Of a stretch of DNA of 64,000 nucleotides, positions 23,766 through 35,919 are shown one piece after another; the stretch's first letter is position 1; the number at the start of each line of letters is the position of its first letter. The notes beneath the pieces are model-generated. The model was given only the letters and a program-made list of their open reading frames with translations, was not told the origin of the DNA and did not search any database. The position numbers and the translations under genes were made by a program. The stretch spans positions 142,700,040 to 142,764,039 of the forward strand of contig CM038214.1 in NCBI GenBank assembly GCA_021442155.1. Reading direction: 5' to 3'. The stretch is from Cymbidium sinense. Its lineage: Eukaryota > Streptophyta > Magnoliopsida > Asparagales > Orchidaceae.

Positions 23766-26700
23766 CTTATGGTTTAGGTTTAGGTTTAGGTTTATTAGGT
23801 TTTAGGGTTTATATTTATTTTTAAATTTTTTAATTACTTTAAGTTTGTGTTTAGGGTTTTGGTTTAATGTTTAGGGTTTAGGGTTTAGTGTTTAGGGTTT
23901 ATGTTTATTTATTTTAGGTTTAGGGATTAGTTTTAGGTTTAGGGTTTAGGTTTGGGTTTAGGTTTGTAAGTTTAGGGTTTAGGTTTAGGTTTAGGAGTTT
24001 AGGGTTTAGGGTTTGGTTTAGGTTTTGTTTAGGTTTTAAGTTTAGGGTTTAGGTTAGGTTTAGGAGTTTAGGTTTAGGATTTAAGTGGCATTTAAAGTTA
24101 TGGTTTATAGTTTATACTTTAGGGTTTAAGTTTAGTGTTTTATTTAGGGTTTAGTTTAGGGGTTTTAGGGTTTAGGGTTTAGGTTTAGGGTTTAGGGTTT
24201 AGTTTTAGTTTGGGGTTTGAGTTTAGGGTTAATGCTTTTAGGGTTTAGGGTTTATTGTTTAGGGTATAGGTTATAGGCTTTAGGGTATAGGGTTTAGGGT
24301 TTAAGGTTTAGTGTTTTTAGGGTTTAGCATTTAGGGTTTAGGGTTTAGGGTTTAGGTTTTAGGGTTCTTTTTCTTAAATTATGTAAAGTGATAGGTTTAG
24401 GTTTATTTAGTTTATTTATTATTTATTTTAATTTATTTTAATTTTTATTTTCATTTAGGATTATTTTTTAAGTTTTATTTAGTTTAGTTTATTTTTTTAG
24501 GTTTATTTATTTTTTTATGTTTTTTATGTTAGTTTATTTTTTTTGTTTAGGTTTATGTTTATGTTTATTTTTTAGTTTAGTTTTATTTCAATTTTATTTT
24601 TGAGGTTTAGGTTTTATTATTTATTTTTATGTTTAGGTTTATGTTTTATTTTATTTATTTAGGTTTAGGTTTTAGGTTTTTATTTTAGGTTTATTTTTAG
24701 CTTTTATTTTTTAGTTTAGGTTTAGATTTATTTTGGGTTTAGTTTATTTTAGTTTAGGTTTAGGTTTATTTTATTTTTTTGTTTATTTTAGGTTTAGTTT
24801 TTTAGTTTAGTTTAGGTTTAATTTTTCTATTAATTTTAGGTTTATTTTTTAGGTTTAGGTTTTTTATTTAGTTTTTATTTTATTTTAGGTTTATTTTATT
24901 TTTTTTTACGTTTAGTTTTATTTTATTATTGTTTTTCAATTTTAAGTTTATTTTTTGTAGTTTAGTTTAGTTTTATTTATTTTCTTTAGTTGGTTTAGGT
25001 TTTTATTTATTTTATTTTGTTTAATTTTTTATTTTTATTTTATTTTTTTAGGTTTATGTTTAGGTTTAGTTTTAGTTTATTTTATTTAATTTTATTATTT
25101 TATTTTATTTAGGTTTAGGTTTTATTTTCTGTAGGTTTAGGTTTTTAGGTTTTTAGGATTTTGGTTTAGGGATTAGAGTTTGGGGTTTAGGGCTTAGGGT
25201 TTAGGGTTAAGTTTTCAGGGTTTATGGTTTAGGGTTTAGGGTTTATGGTTAGTTTTAGGGTTTAGGGTTTAGATTTTAGGTTAGTTTTAGGTTTTTTTAA
25301 ATTTTATTTATTTAGATTTAGGGTTTATTAGGTTTAGGGTTTAGGTTAGTTTAGGGTTTAGTTATTTATTTTAGAATTAAATAAACTGGTAGGTTTAGAT
25401 TTATTTAGTTTATTTTTTATTTATTTTATTTTATTTTATTTATTATCTTTATTTATTTATCTTTTAATTTTGTTTTGTTTAATTTTTTATTTTAGTTTAG
25501 GTTTTATTCTAGTTTGTGGTTAAGTTTATGTTTATTTTTAGTTTAGTTTTATTTTATTTTATTTAGGGTTTATGGTTTTAGGGTTTAGGTTTAGGCTTAG
25601 GGTTTAGGATTTAAGGTTCAAGATTTAGGGTTTTAGCTTTATGGTTTAAGGTTTAGGGTTTAGGGTTTAGGATTTAGGGTTTAAGGTTTAGGGTTTTTTA
25701 GGGTTTAGGGTTTAGGGTTTAAAGTTTAGGGTTTAGGGTTATAGGTTTAGGATTTATAGTTTAGAGTTAATTTTAGGGTTAGGGTTTAGGGTTTAGAAGG
25801 ATTTGTTTAGGGTTAATGTTTTCTTTTTTTTTTAGTAGGTTTAGATTGATTTAGTTTATTTTTTATTTTATTTAGGTTTATTATTATTATTTTGTTTAGT
25901 TTATTAATTTTAGGTTTATTTATTTTGTTTAGCTTTTTATATTAGTTTATTTTTTAGGTTTAGGTTTAGGTTTATTTTCATGATTTATTTATTTATTTTT
26001 TTGGTTTAGGTTTTATTTTTTTATTTTAGGTTTAGGTTTAGGTTTTATTTTATATTTTAGGTTTAGGTTTTAAGTTTTATTTAAGTTTAATTTTTTAGTT
26101 TAGGTTTAGGTTTATTAGTTTATTTTATTATTTAGTTTAAGGTTTAGGTTTAGGTTTTATTTATTTAGTATAGGTTTATGTTTTTTTTTTTTTTATTTAG
26201 GTTTAGGTTTTTTTAGGGTTTACATTTTTTTAATTATTTATTTTTTAGGTTTATTTTTTATTTATAATTTATTTTATTTAGGGTTTATTTATTTAGGGAT
26301 AGGGTTAATGGTTTAGGTTTAGGGTTTAGGGTTTAGGTTGGTTTTGGGTTTAGGGTTTAGTTTAGTTTAGGGTTTAGTTAGTTTAGGGTTTAGAGTTTTA
26401 GGGTTAAGTTTTCTTTTCTTTATTTATTTTTAATTTTTTTTATTTAGTGTTTAGGGTTTAGGGTTTAGGGTTTATGGTTTTTTATGGTTTAAGGTTTAGT
26501 TTAGGATAAGGTTTAGGGTTTAGGGTTTGTTTTAATTAAGTATTAGGTTTATATTTATTTTATTTATAATTTATTTTATTTTTTAATTTTATTTATTTTA
26601 TTTTTATTAGTTTAGTTTATTTATTTTAGTTTAGTTTTATTTTAGTTTACATTTTAGGTTAAGTTTTAGGTTTATTTTATTTTTTTAGTTTAATTTTTTT

Positions 26701-27442
26701 TTTTTATTTAAGGTTTAGGTTTATTTTTTTATTTTAGGTTTAGGATTAGGTTTTATTTTATTTTTTTTGGTTTATGTTTTAGGTTTTTATTTTAGGTTTA
26801 TTTGTAGGTTTTATTTTTTAGTTAGGTTTAGTTTTATTTTTAGGTTATTTTATTTTATTTAGCTTAGGTTTAGGTTTAGGTTTAGTTTATTTTTAGTTTT
26901 AGGTTTAGGTTTTATTTATCTTAGTTTAGTTTATTTTATTTCTAGGTTTTATTTTTAGGTTTATTTATTAGGTTTATGTTATTATTAAAATATAATTTTA
27001 TTTTATTTTAGTTTTATTTTTATTTTAGTTTATTATTATTATTTTATTTAGGATTTTTTTATTTTTCTAGTTTAGTTTATGATTTTATTTATTTAATTTT
27101 AGTTTAGTTTTATTTTTTATTTAATTCTTTTAGGTTTAGGTTTAGGTTTAGGTTTTAGTTTCATTTTATTAATTTTTTTGGGTTTAGGTTTTATTTATTT
27201 TATTTTTAGGTTTTAGTTTTATTATTTAGGATTTAGGTTTAGGGTTAGTTTAGTTTAGGTTTTGGTTTAGGGTTTAGGGTTTAGGGTTTTAGGTTTTAGG
27301 GTTTATGGTTTAGGGTTTAGGGTTTATAGTTTAGGGTTTAGGGTTTAGGGTTTTAGGGTTTAGGGTTTATGGTTTAGGGTTTAGTTTTGGTTTAGATTTA
27401 GTTTAGTTTAGGGTTAGGGTTTTGGTTTATGGTTTAGGGTTT

Positions 27443-27843
27443 AGAACAAATTTAGATTCAACATTTCTTCTTTTTGATTTCATCAACCAAGTAACACAAG
27501 TTTTCTATGACATGGAGCGACATAGATAAAATGAGCACATAGAAATCAAAAACCCTAGATAACTTTGTCTCTACTATAAAGACAGTTCCATAAGGATTGG
27601 CCGTTCTTGATTTCTCAATTCTCGTGCCACCCACCTCTCAGTGTCGGGATCCACCATCATCTCCCGATCTCTCCCTCACCACCATGGTGTAACCTCATCA
27701 CTCTCTCCCTTCCATAACCACCTGCTCATGACCACCTCCATATTCACATTCCCCACCACCACTACGATAAGCCTCCACCTTTGCCTCCCTTGACTCTAGA
27801 GTGGTTGGCGGTGATGATGTTCTGGGTCAAGGTTCTACCCATT
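27443..27843 (-). pseudogene. GR-RBP last-exon cassette, copy 6 (broken)
   Basis: It has the same structure on the minus strand: AATGGGTAGAACCTTGACCC at the 5' edge (27,843), a degraded glycine-rich part with GGTGAGGGAGAGATCGGGAG, and a 3'UTR from about 27,630 to 27,443. Several frameshifts are present. This is the left-array cassette closest to the LINE-filled centre. Its counterpart on the right is copy 7. Confidence 0.75.
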
Positions 27844-30284
27844 CTTAGGGTTTAGGTTTAGGTTGGTCTATTAGTTATTTTTTTATAGGTTCTATTTTAG
27901 GTTTATTTTTTATGTTTAGGTATTTATTTAATATTTATTTAATTTTCTTTTTAGTTTATTTTAGGTTTATTTTAAATTTTTCTTTTATTTTATTTAGGAT
28001 TTTTATTCTTAGGTTTATTTTATTTTTTAATTTAATTTAGGTTTTTATATATTTTATTTTAGTTTATATTTATCTATTTTATTTTACTTTTAGGTTTAGG
28101 TTTAGGTTTTAGTTTAGGCTTTTAATTTTTTATTTCTTTATTTTATTTAGGTTTAGGTTTTTATTTATTTTATTTTTAGTTTAAGTTTTTAGGTTTTTGA
28201 GTTTGGGTTTAGAGTTTAGGATTTAGGGTTTAGGGTTTCAGGTTTAGGGATATGTTTTAGGGTTTAGGGTTTAGGGTATAATATTTAGGCGTAAGGGTTT
28301 AGGGTTTTTAGGGTTTAGAGTTTAGGGTTCCCTTAGGGTTTAGAGTTAGTTTAGGGTTTAGGGTTTAAGATTTAGGGTTTTTAGAGTTTAGGGTTTCTTG
28401 TTAGTTTAGGGTTTTCTATTAGTTTAGGGTTTAGGGTTCTAGGGTTTAGGGTTTAGGGTTTAGGGTTTAAAGTTTAGGTTTAGGATTTAGTGTTTAGGTT
28501 TAGGATTAGTTTAGGTTTAGGGTTTAGGGTTTTGGTTTATGGTTTAGGGTTTAGGGTTTGTTGTTTAGTGTTTAATTTTAGGGTAGTTTATGGTTTAGGT
28601 ATAGGGTTAGGGTTTTATCTCTTTATTATTTTTATTTTTTTAAAATTAAACTAGTAGGTTTAAGTTTATTTAGTTTATTTTTTTTATTTATTTTATTTTA
28701 TTTTGATTTAGGTTTATTTTATTTAGTTTAGTTTATTTATTTTAGTTTAGGTTTTTTTTATTTTGTTTATTTTTTTTTTAGGTTTAGGTTTAGGTTTATG
28801 TTTATTTTTTCATTTAGTTTTTTGTTATTTTATTTTTAAGGTTTAAGTTAAATTTTTTATTTTTAGGTTTATGTCTAGATTTATATTTTATTTTTTTAGG
28901 TTTAAGTTTTAGGTTTTTATTTTTTGTTTATTTAGGTTTTATTTTTTAGTTTAGGTTTATGTTTATTTTTAGTTTGTTTTATTTTATTTAGTTAAGGGTT
29001 TAGGTTTTATTTATTTTAGGTTTAGGTTTAGGTTTTATTTTTTTAGTTTAGTTTATTTTAGTTTAGTTAGGTTTATTTTATTTTATTTTAGGTTTAGTTT
29101 TTTTTAGGTTTATTATTTAGGTTTAGGTTTTTGTTTAGTTTTAATTTTTTTTTGGTTTATTTTACTTAGGGTTTAGGGATAGGGTTTAAGATTAGGGTTT
29201 AAAGTTTAGGGTTTTGTTTAAGGGTTTAGGGTTTAGAGTTTAGGGTTTAAGGTTTTAGGGTTGAGGGTTTAGGGTATAGGGTTTTTAGGGTTTAAGGTTT
29301 AAGGTATATGGTTTTTTTAATATAGTTGAGGTTTAGGTTTTAGGTCAGGTTTGAGGTTTAGTTTAGTGTTTAGGGTTTTGATTTTAGGGTTTTTGGGTTA
29401 GGGTTAGTTTAAGGTTTAGGGTTTTTTAGGGTTCAGGGTTGTAGGTTTAGGTTTAGGGTTTGTTTTTAGGTTTAGGGTTTTATAGGGTTCAAGGTTGTAG
29501 GTTTAGGTTTAGGGTTTATTTTAGGGGTTTAGGGTATAGGATTTTTCTATTAAATTAAGTAAACTAGTAGGTTTAGTTTTATTAGGTTTATTTTTTATTT
29601 ATTTTAGTTTATTTTAATTTTATTTTTATTTCAATTTTTTTATTTTTATTTAGTTTAGTTTATTTATTTTATGTTTAATTATTTTAGTTTAGGTTTTTTA
29701 TTTTAGTTTATTTTTTGGGTTAAGATTTAGGTTTATTTTTATTTTTCTTAGTTTAGTTTTAGTTTTATTTTATTTTTTAGGTTTACGTTTTAATTCTATT
29801 TTTTAGGTATTATTTTTTGTTTAGGTTAAGTTTATTTTTAGTTTATTTTATTTTATTTAGTTTAGGTTTTAGGTTTTATTTATTTTAGGTTTAGGTTTAG
29901 GTTTTATTTATTTTAGTTTAGGTTTAGGTTTATTTTATTTATTTTATTTTAGGTTTAGGTTTTTTTTTAGTTTAAGGTTTTTTTTTTTATTTATTTTAGG
30001 TTTTCTTTTAGGTTTATTATTTATTTAGTCTTTAATTTATTTTTTTTGGTTTATTTTATTTAGGGTTTAAGGCTATGGTTTAGGGTTAGGGTTTATATTA
30101 GGGTTTAGGTTTAGGTTTAGGGTTTAGAGTTTAGGGTTGAGGTTTTAGGGTTTAGGGTTTAGGGTTTTGATTTAGGGTTTAGGGTTGAGGTTTAGGTTTT
30201 AGGTCTAGGGTTAGGTTTTACTTTAGGGTTTGATTTAGGGTTTTAAGATTTTTTAGGTTTAGGTTTTTTTTTTAGAAAATTAGG

Positions 30285-30682
30285 GAAATTTTATTGCCAC
30301 AAAGAAAGGGTACAAAGTCCTTAGAGGGGGAAAATCTCTAAGCTAATGCTCAGAGAGCTACAAAAAGTCCTAAGGAGATAAGCCCCCTAGCTAATACAAA
30401 AGATAATGAAAGTAAGCTAATAAAAAAAGAAATAGAGATCCACCAAAAATAAGCAGCAAACTTCCTCTACTCCTTTTGAAACCAGCATAGTCCAGCAGCA
30501 AAAGTCTCCCAACCTGTACTAGAGATCTGCAACAAGCTTGTAAAAAGATTAGTACAAATAATTAAATAGTTAATTAAGCATAAAAGATAAGTGTAGAAAG
30601 AAGAGAAAAGATGAAGAAACGGCTTAGACACAGTTATAATCATCTTAAGGAGCAGCACCATATGTAAGCATCCAAACTTCAA
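30285..30682 (-). repeat. Left arm of a LINE 3'-end inverted repeat
   Basis: On the minus strand this arm reads GTTTGGATGCTTACATATGGTG, through TTGGGAGACT, GGAAGTTTGCTG and GGATCTCTATTTCTTTTTT, to CTCTAAGGACTTTGTACC and GGCAATAAAATT. The same words in the same order occur on the + strand at 36,907-37,281. By eye the arms are roughly three-quarters to four-fifths identical. Confidence 0.88.
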
Positions 30683-32330
30683 GTGAAGGGTTACAATTAC
30701 ATATAGTACTACTAGCCAAAAGAAGGAGTGGAAAACATCAAGGCCATCATTGATAGCATACCTCTTGTAGCACCTTATCCAATGAAGATCATCGCACAAA
30801 CTTGCATAAAACTTCAAGCGACAAATATAACCACAAAACACCAACATTAGGATATATTAAACTCAAGTAGATAAGGAGGTAACCTATCGAATGCATTAGA
30901 CGGAGGAGCACCACCAAAGCCACCACCAAGAATTGCTAACATAGTTGCTAGGAGAAAACCTCACAATATGGGAAAAGGACTAAACGAGACCAAACAAAAA
31001 AAAGGACCATAGTTGATAAGGTCATTCATTAAATGAACATGCAAAGAACCAAATACTATCCATAGGAGAAGTAAGACTAACATCAAGAATGTTAGGAACC
31101 AAGGCAACCATCAAAAAGGAAAGGGAAGAGGTTCAACAATGAGAAAATCCAGTAGGTAGAAACTAGAAGAGAAGAATGGGAAAGAAAGTAGCGGTTCAAA
31201 CATAGACTCGATCAAGAAAATTATAACAAAGTAAATACTCTTTTGACCAAACTGACCAGAGCACCCAATCTAAGAAGCCAACAAGGTAGTCCACCACACG
31301 CAAGCCACCAAGGAGGATTCAAATCAATAGACTTAGAACCATCGGGATGAAAGATAGAAAGAGTCATCAGTACAAACATTGAAAAATCCCAAGGGAAAGC
31401 CAGACAACCACCAATGCAAATCCAAGGACAAGAGAATCTAGTTTAAACATTTAGATACATCAACCAAAAATAGAAAAAGTAAGAGCCCTTTAGGATCAAA
31501 AATAACCCAAAAATTAGAGACAATCACAAATAAGAACCCCAACAAGAGTCATCATTAGCTAAGTCTAAAAAACATCCAACCAGTAGTTTGCAACCTTCCA
31601 ATTCATAACATAAATTAAAAAGAGAATCTCAATATTACAGAAGGCACACCGAATATTTTGAAGATATAACAATCCAGAAGCATCCAACTTTACACTCATC
31701 CAGAACAACAATAAAGAAAGGATAGATAGCCGTAGGAAAATAGTTCTCCAAGCTACAACCAAAAAACAAAGAGCCCACATGGTCACACAACTCCTCTTAG
31801 CAGCAGGAGCAAAACCAAGAGAGAAAGGACAACCAAAAGCAATTGGAAAACTCATCCTGATTAGCAAACAACAAGGTGACAGATCAGCCAGCCACAACAG
31901 GAAGGTCATAAAAATAGCATAAGAAACACCCAGAAATAGAAAAAGCCCATAGCCAGGAAACACCAGTAAACAACCAACCATAAAATCCAGAGTAAATAAA
32001 AAAGGCTGTAGAGAGATCCAACCAATAGAACAACACCAACTAGAAGACAAGCAAAACCCAACGACCTCCACTCTAAACACCTCTATTGGTTGGGAGAGAA
32101 AACAAACCAAAAAAAAAATATAACACAAAATCAATAAATGGAAGAGACAACCACCCATCAAAGAATGGGAAGAAACCAAACTAGAAAATAAAAGTAGGTT
32201 TATGAGAAGAAAAAAAAAAAATCAAGACCAAACAAGAGAAAACTAGAAATATTCAAAATAATAACAAGGGAAAGCCAAAGCCCCACAGGAGGAAAAAAGG
32301 CTAAAAGCTTCTAACATAAGGCAAACCAGT
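30285..32330 (-). other. 3'UTR of LINE-1, about 2 kb, including a long hydrophobic open frame
   Basis: The stretch between the RNase H end and the array junction carries no recognised domain. A minus-strand frame at 32,179-31,565 is open for 204 codons and very rich in Leu, Phe, Cys and Trp. Another at 30,847-30,467 is open for 126 codons. Both look like products of T-rich sense DNA and not like conserved proteins. A minus-strand phrase LGGGFGGAPPSNAFDRLPPYLLEFN (about 30,945-30,850, interrupted here only by my reading) is less biased and may be a relic. The last 400 bp match 36,907-37,281 in inverted orientation. Confidence 0.55.
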
Positions 32331-32333
32331 TTA

Positions 32334-32840
32334 TCAAGATTCACAAGACCCCTTAAAGGAAAGGGATGTCATCATTAGAAAACATTTGCAAAGAAGAAAC
32401 TTGGCCAAATTGGCAAGAAAGTCAGCACAAGAGTTGGCTTCCCAATAAATATGAGAAATTTGAAAATCTAGGTTAGGAAGAAGCCTCCTAGTATGATTAA
32501 GTAAATAATACACTTTAGTATTACCATGAGCATAAGATAAAGGTAAATCTAAAAGAAGGAGAGCATCAACTTCAAACAAGATCTTATGAAAACCTTGTTG
32601 TAAACAAATGGAAATGCCATCTGAAAGCCTTTGAGCTCAAGAAATAACACATAACAAGGCTCTAAAGGGGCAGTGAAAGTAGAGATAACCTTGCCACTAT
32701 GATCTCTCAAAATCCCACCATAGCCATAATAACCATTAGAAATCGAGCCATCAATGTTAACCTTAATGTAGTGAGAATTAGGTTTAATGTATATAATTTT
32801 TTTGGGTAGGAGATTACAGGGGAAGGATAATCCCAAAATT
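32334..32840 (-). pseudogene. L1-type LINE RNase H domain (broken by one frameshift)
   Basis: Two overlapping frames (32,836-32,549 and 32,579-32,334) together give an RNase H of the plant RVT_3 type. KVNIDGSISNGYYGYGGILRDHSGKVI holds the first catalytic Asp (DGS, about 32,760-32,741). LELKGFQMAF stands at the catalytic Glu position, FEVDALLLLDL contains the third acidic residue (VDA, about 32,573-32,565), and HIYWEANSCADFLANL is the terminal part with the last Asp. A single frameshift near 32,560-32,590 separates the halves. The catalytic acidic residues look preserved. Confidence 0.82.
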
Positions 32841-33039
32841 CAAGGACTTGCACCAAACTAGAGTGAGTTTAGCTTTGAAAACAAAATTTTATATTCATAA
32901 ATATTACAATACCAAAATCTATCAAGAATATTATAGTAAATAATTTTAACATGGGCCTTAAGTATGGGAGAAACATGCTTCAAGAAGTTGCATAATAGAA
33001 AATGAACCATTAAAATGGAAAGTATTTAAAAAATTCCAT

Positions 33040-33760
33040 TTTAGCAATAGGGCCATTCACAAAACATGATCCACACTTTCAATGTGATAGAAACATTGAC
33101 ATTTAGAGGGAGATGGAAACCTTTTTTTGAAGAGTATCATCCATAGGGATATAATGCTTCAGAATGTGCCAAGTTAAAACTGAGAATGAAGTAGAGACAC
33201 TAATAGTCTAGATTTTAGTAAAATCAATGACTCTTAACATTTAAATATGATGAAATGACAAACAACCTTAAAACAAAATCTCAGAAGAATTATTGAAGAG
33301 AATTTGGTGGGGTTCATTAGGGAAAGGATAAATTTTAAGGATTTTTCAAGATCACATTAGGAAAAGGATATTCAATTGAGCCACATCCCACTTATTATGA
33401 GTAATTAACTAATTAATCTTAAGCATCATAGTGGAATGAGTATTGAGTAGAATCAATAGAGCCTACTGACCAATTGTCTTGCCAAAAGAAGAGGAACTAG
33501 AATTGACACCCCAAGAAATTAAGTTCTCACATTCCATTTGATACTACAAAGTCTTCTCCACAGGAGAATCTCCAAATTTGAAAGCACAAATGAGGGGATG
33601 TTTACCCTGACAATATTTAGCATTCATAAACTTTGACCAATAATTATGTTTATTTCTAATATTCCACTGCATTTTATAGGAAAAATAGTTAATAGAATCC
33701 TCTAAAGTTTTGCAACCCAAACCACCTTCATTAATAGGACCACATAGTTGTGCCAACTAG
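33040..33760 (-). pseudogene. L1-type LINE ORF2 C-terminal region with zinc-binding domain (broken)
   Basis: The frame 33,756-33,544 reads LCGPINEGGLGCKTLEDS, then FSYKMQWNIRNKHNYWSKFMNAKYCQGKHP. This is the segment found between RT and the zinc-binding RVT domain in plant L1 ORF2. From about 33,480 to 33,040 the minus strand is a poorer match, with scattered Cys, His and Trp codons (for example the CFYHIESVDHVLW-like wording at about 33,100-33,060) as in the zf-RVT domain. Stops are frequent. Confidence 0.7.
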
Positions 33761-33944
33761 CCAATGTAATCTTTTGATAGAAAAGTTAGATCCTAAAAAA
33801 ATTTATTAAAGAGTCTATTGATCTTTTAATAATAGAATGTGTAGGAACAATAGTAAACAATAGATCTGAGAGTGAAGGGTACTTTTGATCGGGATAAGTC
33901 TAGCTCAAAGAAAAGTAAATGGAACTCCCAAGAGGTTTTCTTAT

Positions 33945-35100
33945 TTATTTTTGAATAACTTCAAATAAATAGAAGATCTTTTGTTCCCTATATAAGGGTC
34001 CCAGATACTTGATAGGAGAATTTGATGCGAAAACTTGTAATATTTTTATAGCATTGATCTTAGATAAGGAAATAGAAGAGCTAGTAATAAAATAACTTTT
34101 ATCAAGATTAATATTCAAGCCACTCTCCTTACCAAAAATAGTTAAGAACTTACACAATTTTTTAATATAAAAGTAGAGGCATTGCAAAATATAATGAAAT
34201 CTTCAACAAAACTAAGGTGAGAAATGGGAAACCCACCAATAGTTCTATAGTAAATGTTAGGCATTCTACTAAACATCTACTAAATACATCTAGAAAGATA
34301 TTCCACAACAATAATGAAAGGGTAGGGTCCCCTTGCCTTAGCCCATGAGAAGAAGAGAAGAAACCATGCACTTCACCATTGAGCAAAAGAAAACCATCAT
34401 TAAGAAAGATAGAAAATTATAATAAAGTAAATATTTATATAGGAAAACCAACCAATAAGCTTTAATCAAGCAAACAAGGTCCATCATTGGAACAAGGTAT
34501 CCACAAGACATTATACAAGTAAATACTCTTTTCATCATAAGCAACATTTTATTGAATCTTTTAAAGAAAAAGTAGAATCAAAGCTCCTTTTTTATAGAAA
34601 AACTCCATCATTAATTTTCATTTTGGTGATTTATAGTCCTTTTTTTTTTTAAAATGAAAATATTTAGTATTATGATCTCAGATCCATTTCATATAAACTT
34701 TTTTTGCTGGAAATAGGTCTCTCCATGTCTTGAAAACATGTTTTATCTTTAGCTTAAGCCAACAAATAAATAATTTTAGAAGTATCATTAACAACAACTC
34801 TTTCAAAACTATACTTCATTCTCTTTTAATATTGAAAAATTTTATTGATTCACAGTATGGCATTTTTAAGCCTTTTAATTTTAACCACAATCTCTCCTCA
34901 TAAAAAATGATCACCGAATGAAGAGGTTCATTTTATCAACAACATCAAAATTTATCATCCATGAGCCATAGATTTTTTTGAAAATGAAAAAGGGATAGGG
35001 GAGGAGGATTTACTAGCAATAAAATTCATCCCATGATAAAAGGGAGAGAATGGTCGAAAGGGTTTCTTAAGTGCTCCAAAGTACTAGGGAGAATATTCCA
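33945..35100 (-). pseudogene. L1-type LINE ORF2 reverse transcriptase (broken; active-site box altered)
   Basis: The frames 34,547-34,338, 34,386-34,162 and 34,187-33,945 cover the palm. NGEVHGFFSSSHGLRQGDP holds the RT signature GLRQGDP at 34,344-34,324. It is followed by GFPISHLSFVEDFIIFCNAS, where the catalytic box at 34,210-34,199 reads FVED instead of the FADD normally found. The first of the paired aspartates is replaced by Glu and the alanine by Val. Further on, SGLNINLDKS (about 34,130-34,095) and a SPIKYLG segment (about 34,020-34,000) complete the palm and thumb. Frameshifts between the frames and the altered box make it inactive. RNase H lies further downstream. Confidence 0.82.
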
Positions 35101-35249
35101 TACATGATTAAAAGAACCAATCTAGCTTTTAAAGTCTATAATTATTTCAAGTAATTGAGACCCACTAAAGCCAATGAATAAGATGACAATTAGGATCATG
35201 TTATTAAAATCTTATAGAAAATAAGTTAGAGCATTACCACCAATGTTTA

Positions 35250-35635
35250 GAGGGAAGAGATAGTATTAAAGTCCCCATACAAACCAAGGAGCATCAATAG
35301 AAGAAGAAAAACTAAGATCCTTCCAAGAAGCCCATTTCACCGAAGCATAAACAAATGAGCCAAAATAACACCAATTATCATAAGTAATCTTAACATTCAC
35401 AACTTGGATAAATCATCAAAACCTACAGAACATAAGGACTATTCCAAAAATCCAAATTTATTGCTCGAGTTAGCAAAAAAATTAGAAAAACTAATCATTA
35501 TCGCAACAAAAGAAAAGTTATAAGGAAGAATAAAAGGTTCCAAAATAGCCAAAAGGAAATTTTATGAGAATGAACTAAATTTCTAATTCTATATTTCTAA
35601 CATAGAGGGTACCTCTCACATTCCAAATTAAGAAA
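35250..35635 (-). pseudogene. L1-type LINE ORF2 endonuclease domain (broken)
   Basis: The AP-like endonuclease nicks target DNA to prime reverse transcription. The minus strand begins with WNVRGT at about 35,626-35,609 (the usual WN(I/V)RG start, with the metal-binding Asn). It continues through FWNS.YV and NWCYFGSFVYASVKWASW, and reaches DAPWFVWGDFN at about 35,294-35,262, the conserved GDFN box. It is shorter than an intact domain of about 230 residues, and stops occur in every frame. RT follows downstream. Confidence 0.72.
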
Positions 35636-35919
35636 GAAACCATTTATTTTTTGGAAGAGATAGATCTAGTAACTCACGGCAAAGTTAGGAAAATTTAGTT
35701 TTAGGGTTTTATTTTTCTTTCTAAAACCATTTGTAATTTATTAGTCATATCCACAACATCACCTTGAGAGATTATTCAGGGTATGTTTGGAATAAGGCTG
35801 GACATTTAAACCATCATTGCATGCCACTTCACCTTCTTCCAAATAATTAATATGTTGAAGTATCGGATTAGAAATCAGTTCAAAATTAGATGAAGAAGCA
35901 AGAGAAGGATTAGAACCAT

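Larger units (their letters stand above)
9870..29575 (+). repeat. Landmark motif TTAAGTAAACTRGTAGG recurring in the left array
   Basis: A non-telomeric word close to TTAAGTAAACTAGTAGG, followed by TTTAGGTTTATTTAGTTTATTTT, marks the step from a TTTAGGG-rich segment to a T/A-rich segment. I find it near 9,873, 11,483, 12,246, 13,570, 14,506, 15,075, 17,550, 18,720, 19,618, 20,166, 22,545, 24,378, 25,378, 26,533, 28,643 and 29,553. Spacing varies from about 0.5 to 2.4 kb. It shows that the array is built from a higher-order unit and not from random decay of one telomere run. Confidence 0.8.
8864..30284 (+). repeat. Left telomere-type array: degenerate TTTAGGG higher-order repeat, 21 kb
   Basis: The + strand carries the plant telomere G-strand word. 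There are clean runs, for example about six perfect units around 9,762-9,806 and similar runs near 9,027-9,090. Between them lie long degenerate stretches of TTTAGGTTTAGG and TTTATTTTATTTTAG. Cytosine is almost absent outside the inserted pieces (for example 9,860-10,660). The array is internal, not a chromosome end: coding fragments lie on both sides. It holds six GR-RBP exon cassettes (minus strand), two RTE LINE fragments and a 5.1-kb tandem duplication. Segments with only array sequence include 9,613-10,780, 11,245-15,190, 17,151-20,284, 22,162-23,385, 23,766-27,442 and 27,844-30,284. Confidence 0.95.

Noticed and set aside
8864..30284. A true chromosome end (functional telomere)
   Set aside because: The array is degenerate, is flanked by other DNA on both sides, and is followed by an array of opposite polarity. 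It is interstitial.
30467..30847. 126-codon minus-strand frame
   Set aside because: It covers the LINE 3' end that is repeated at 36,907-37,281. The second copy does not keep the frame, so it is not coding.
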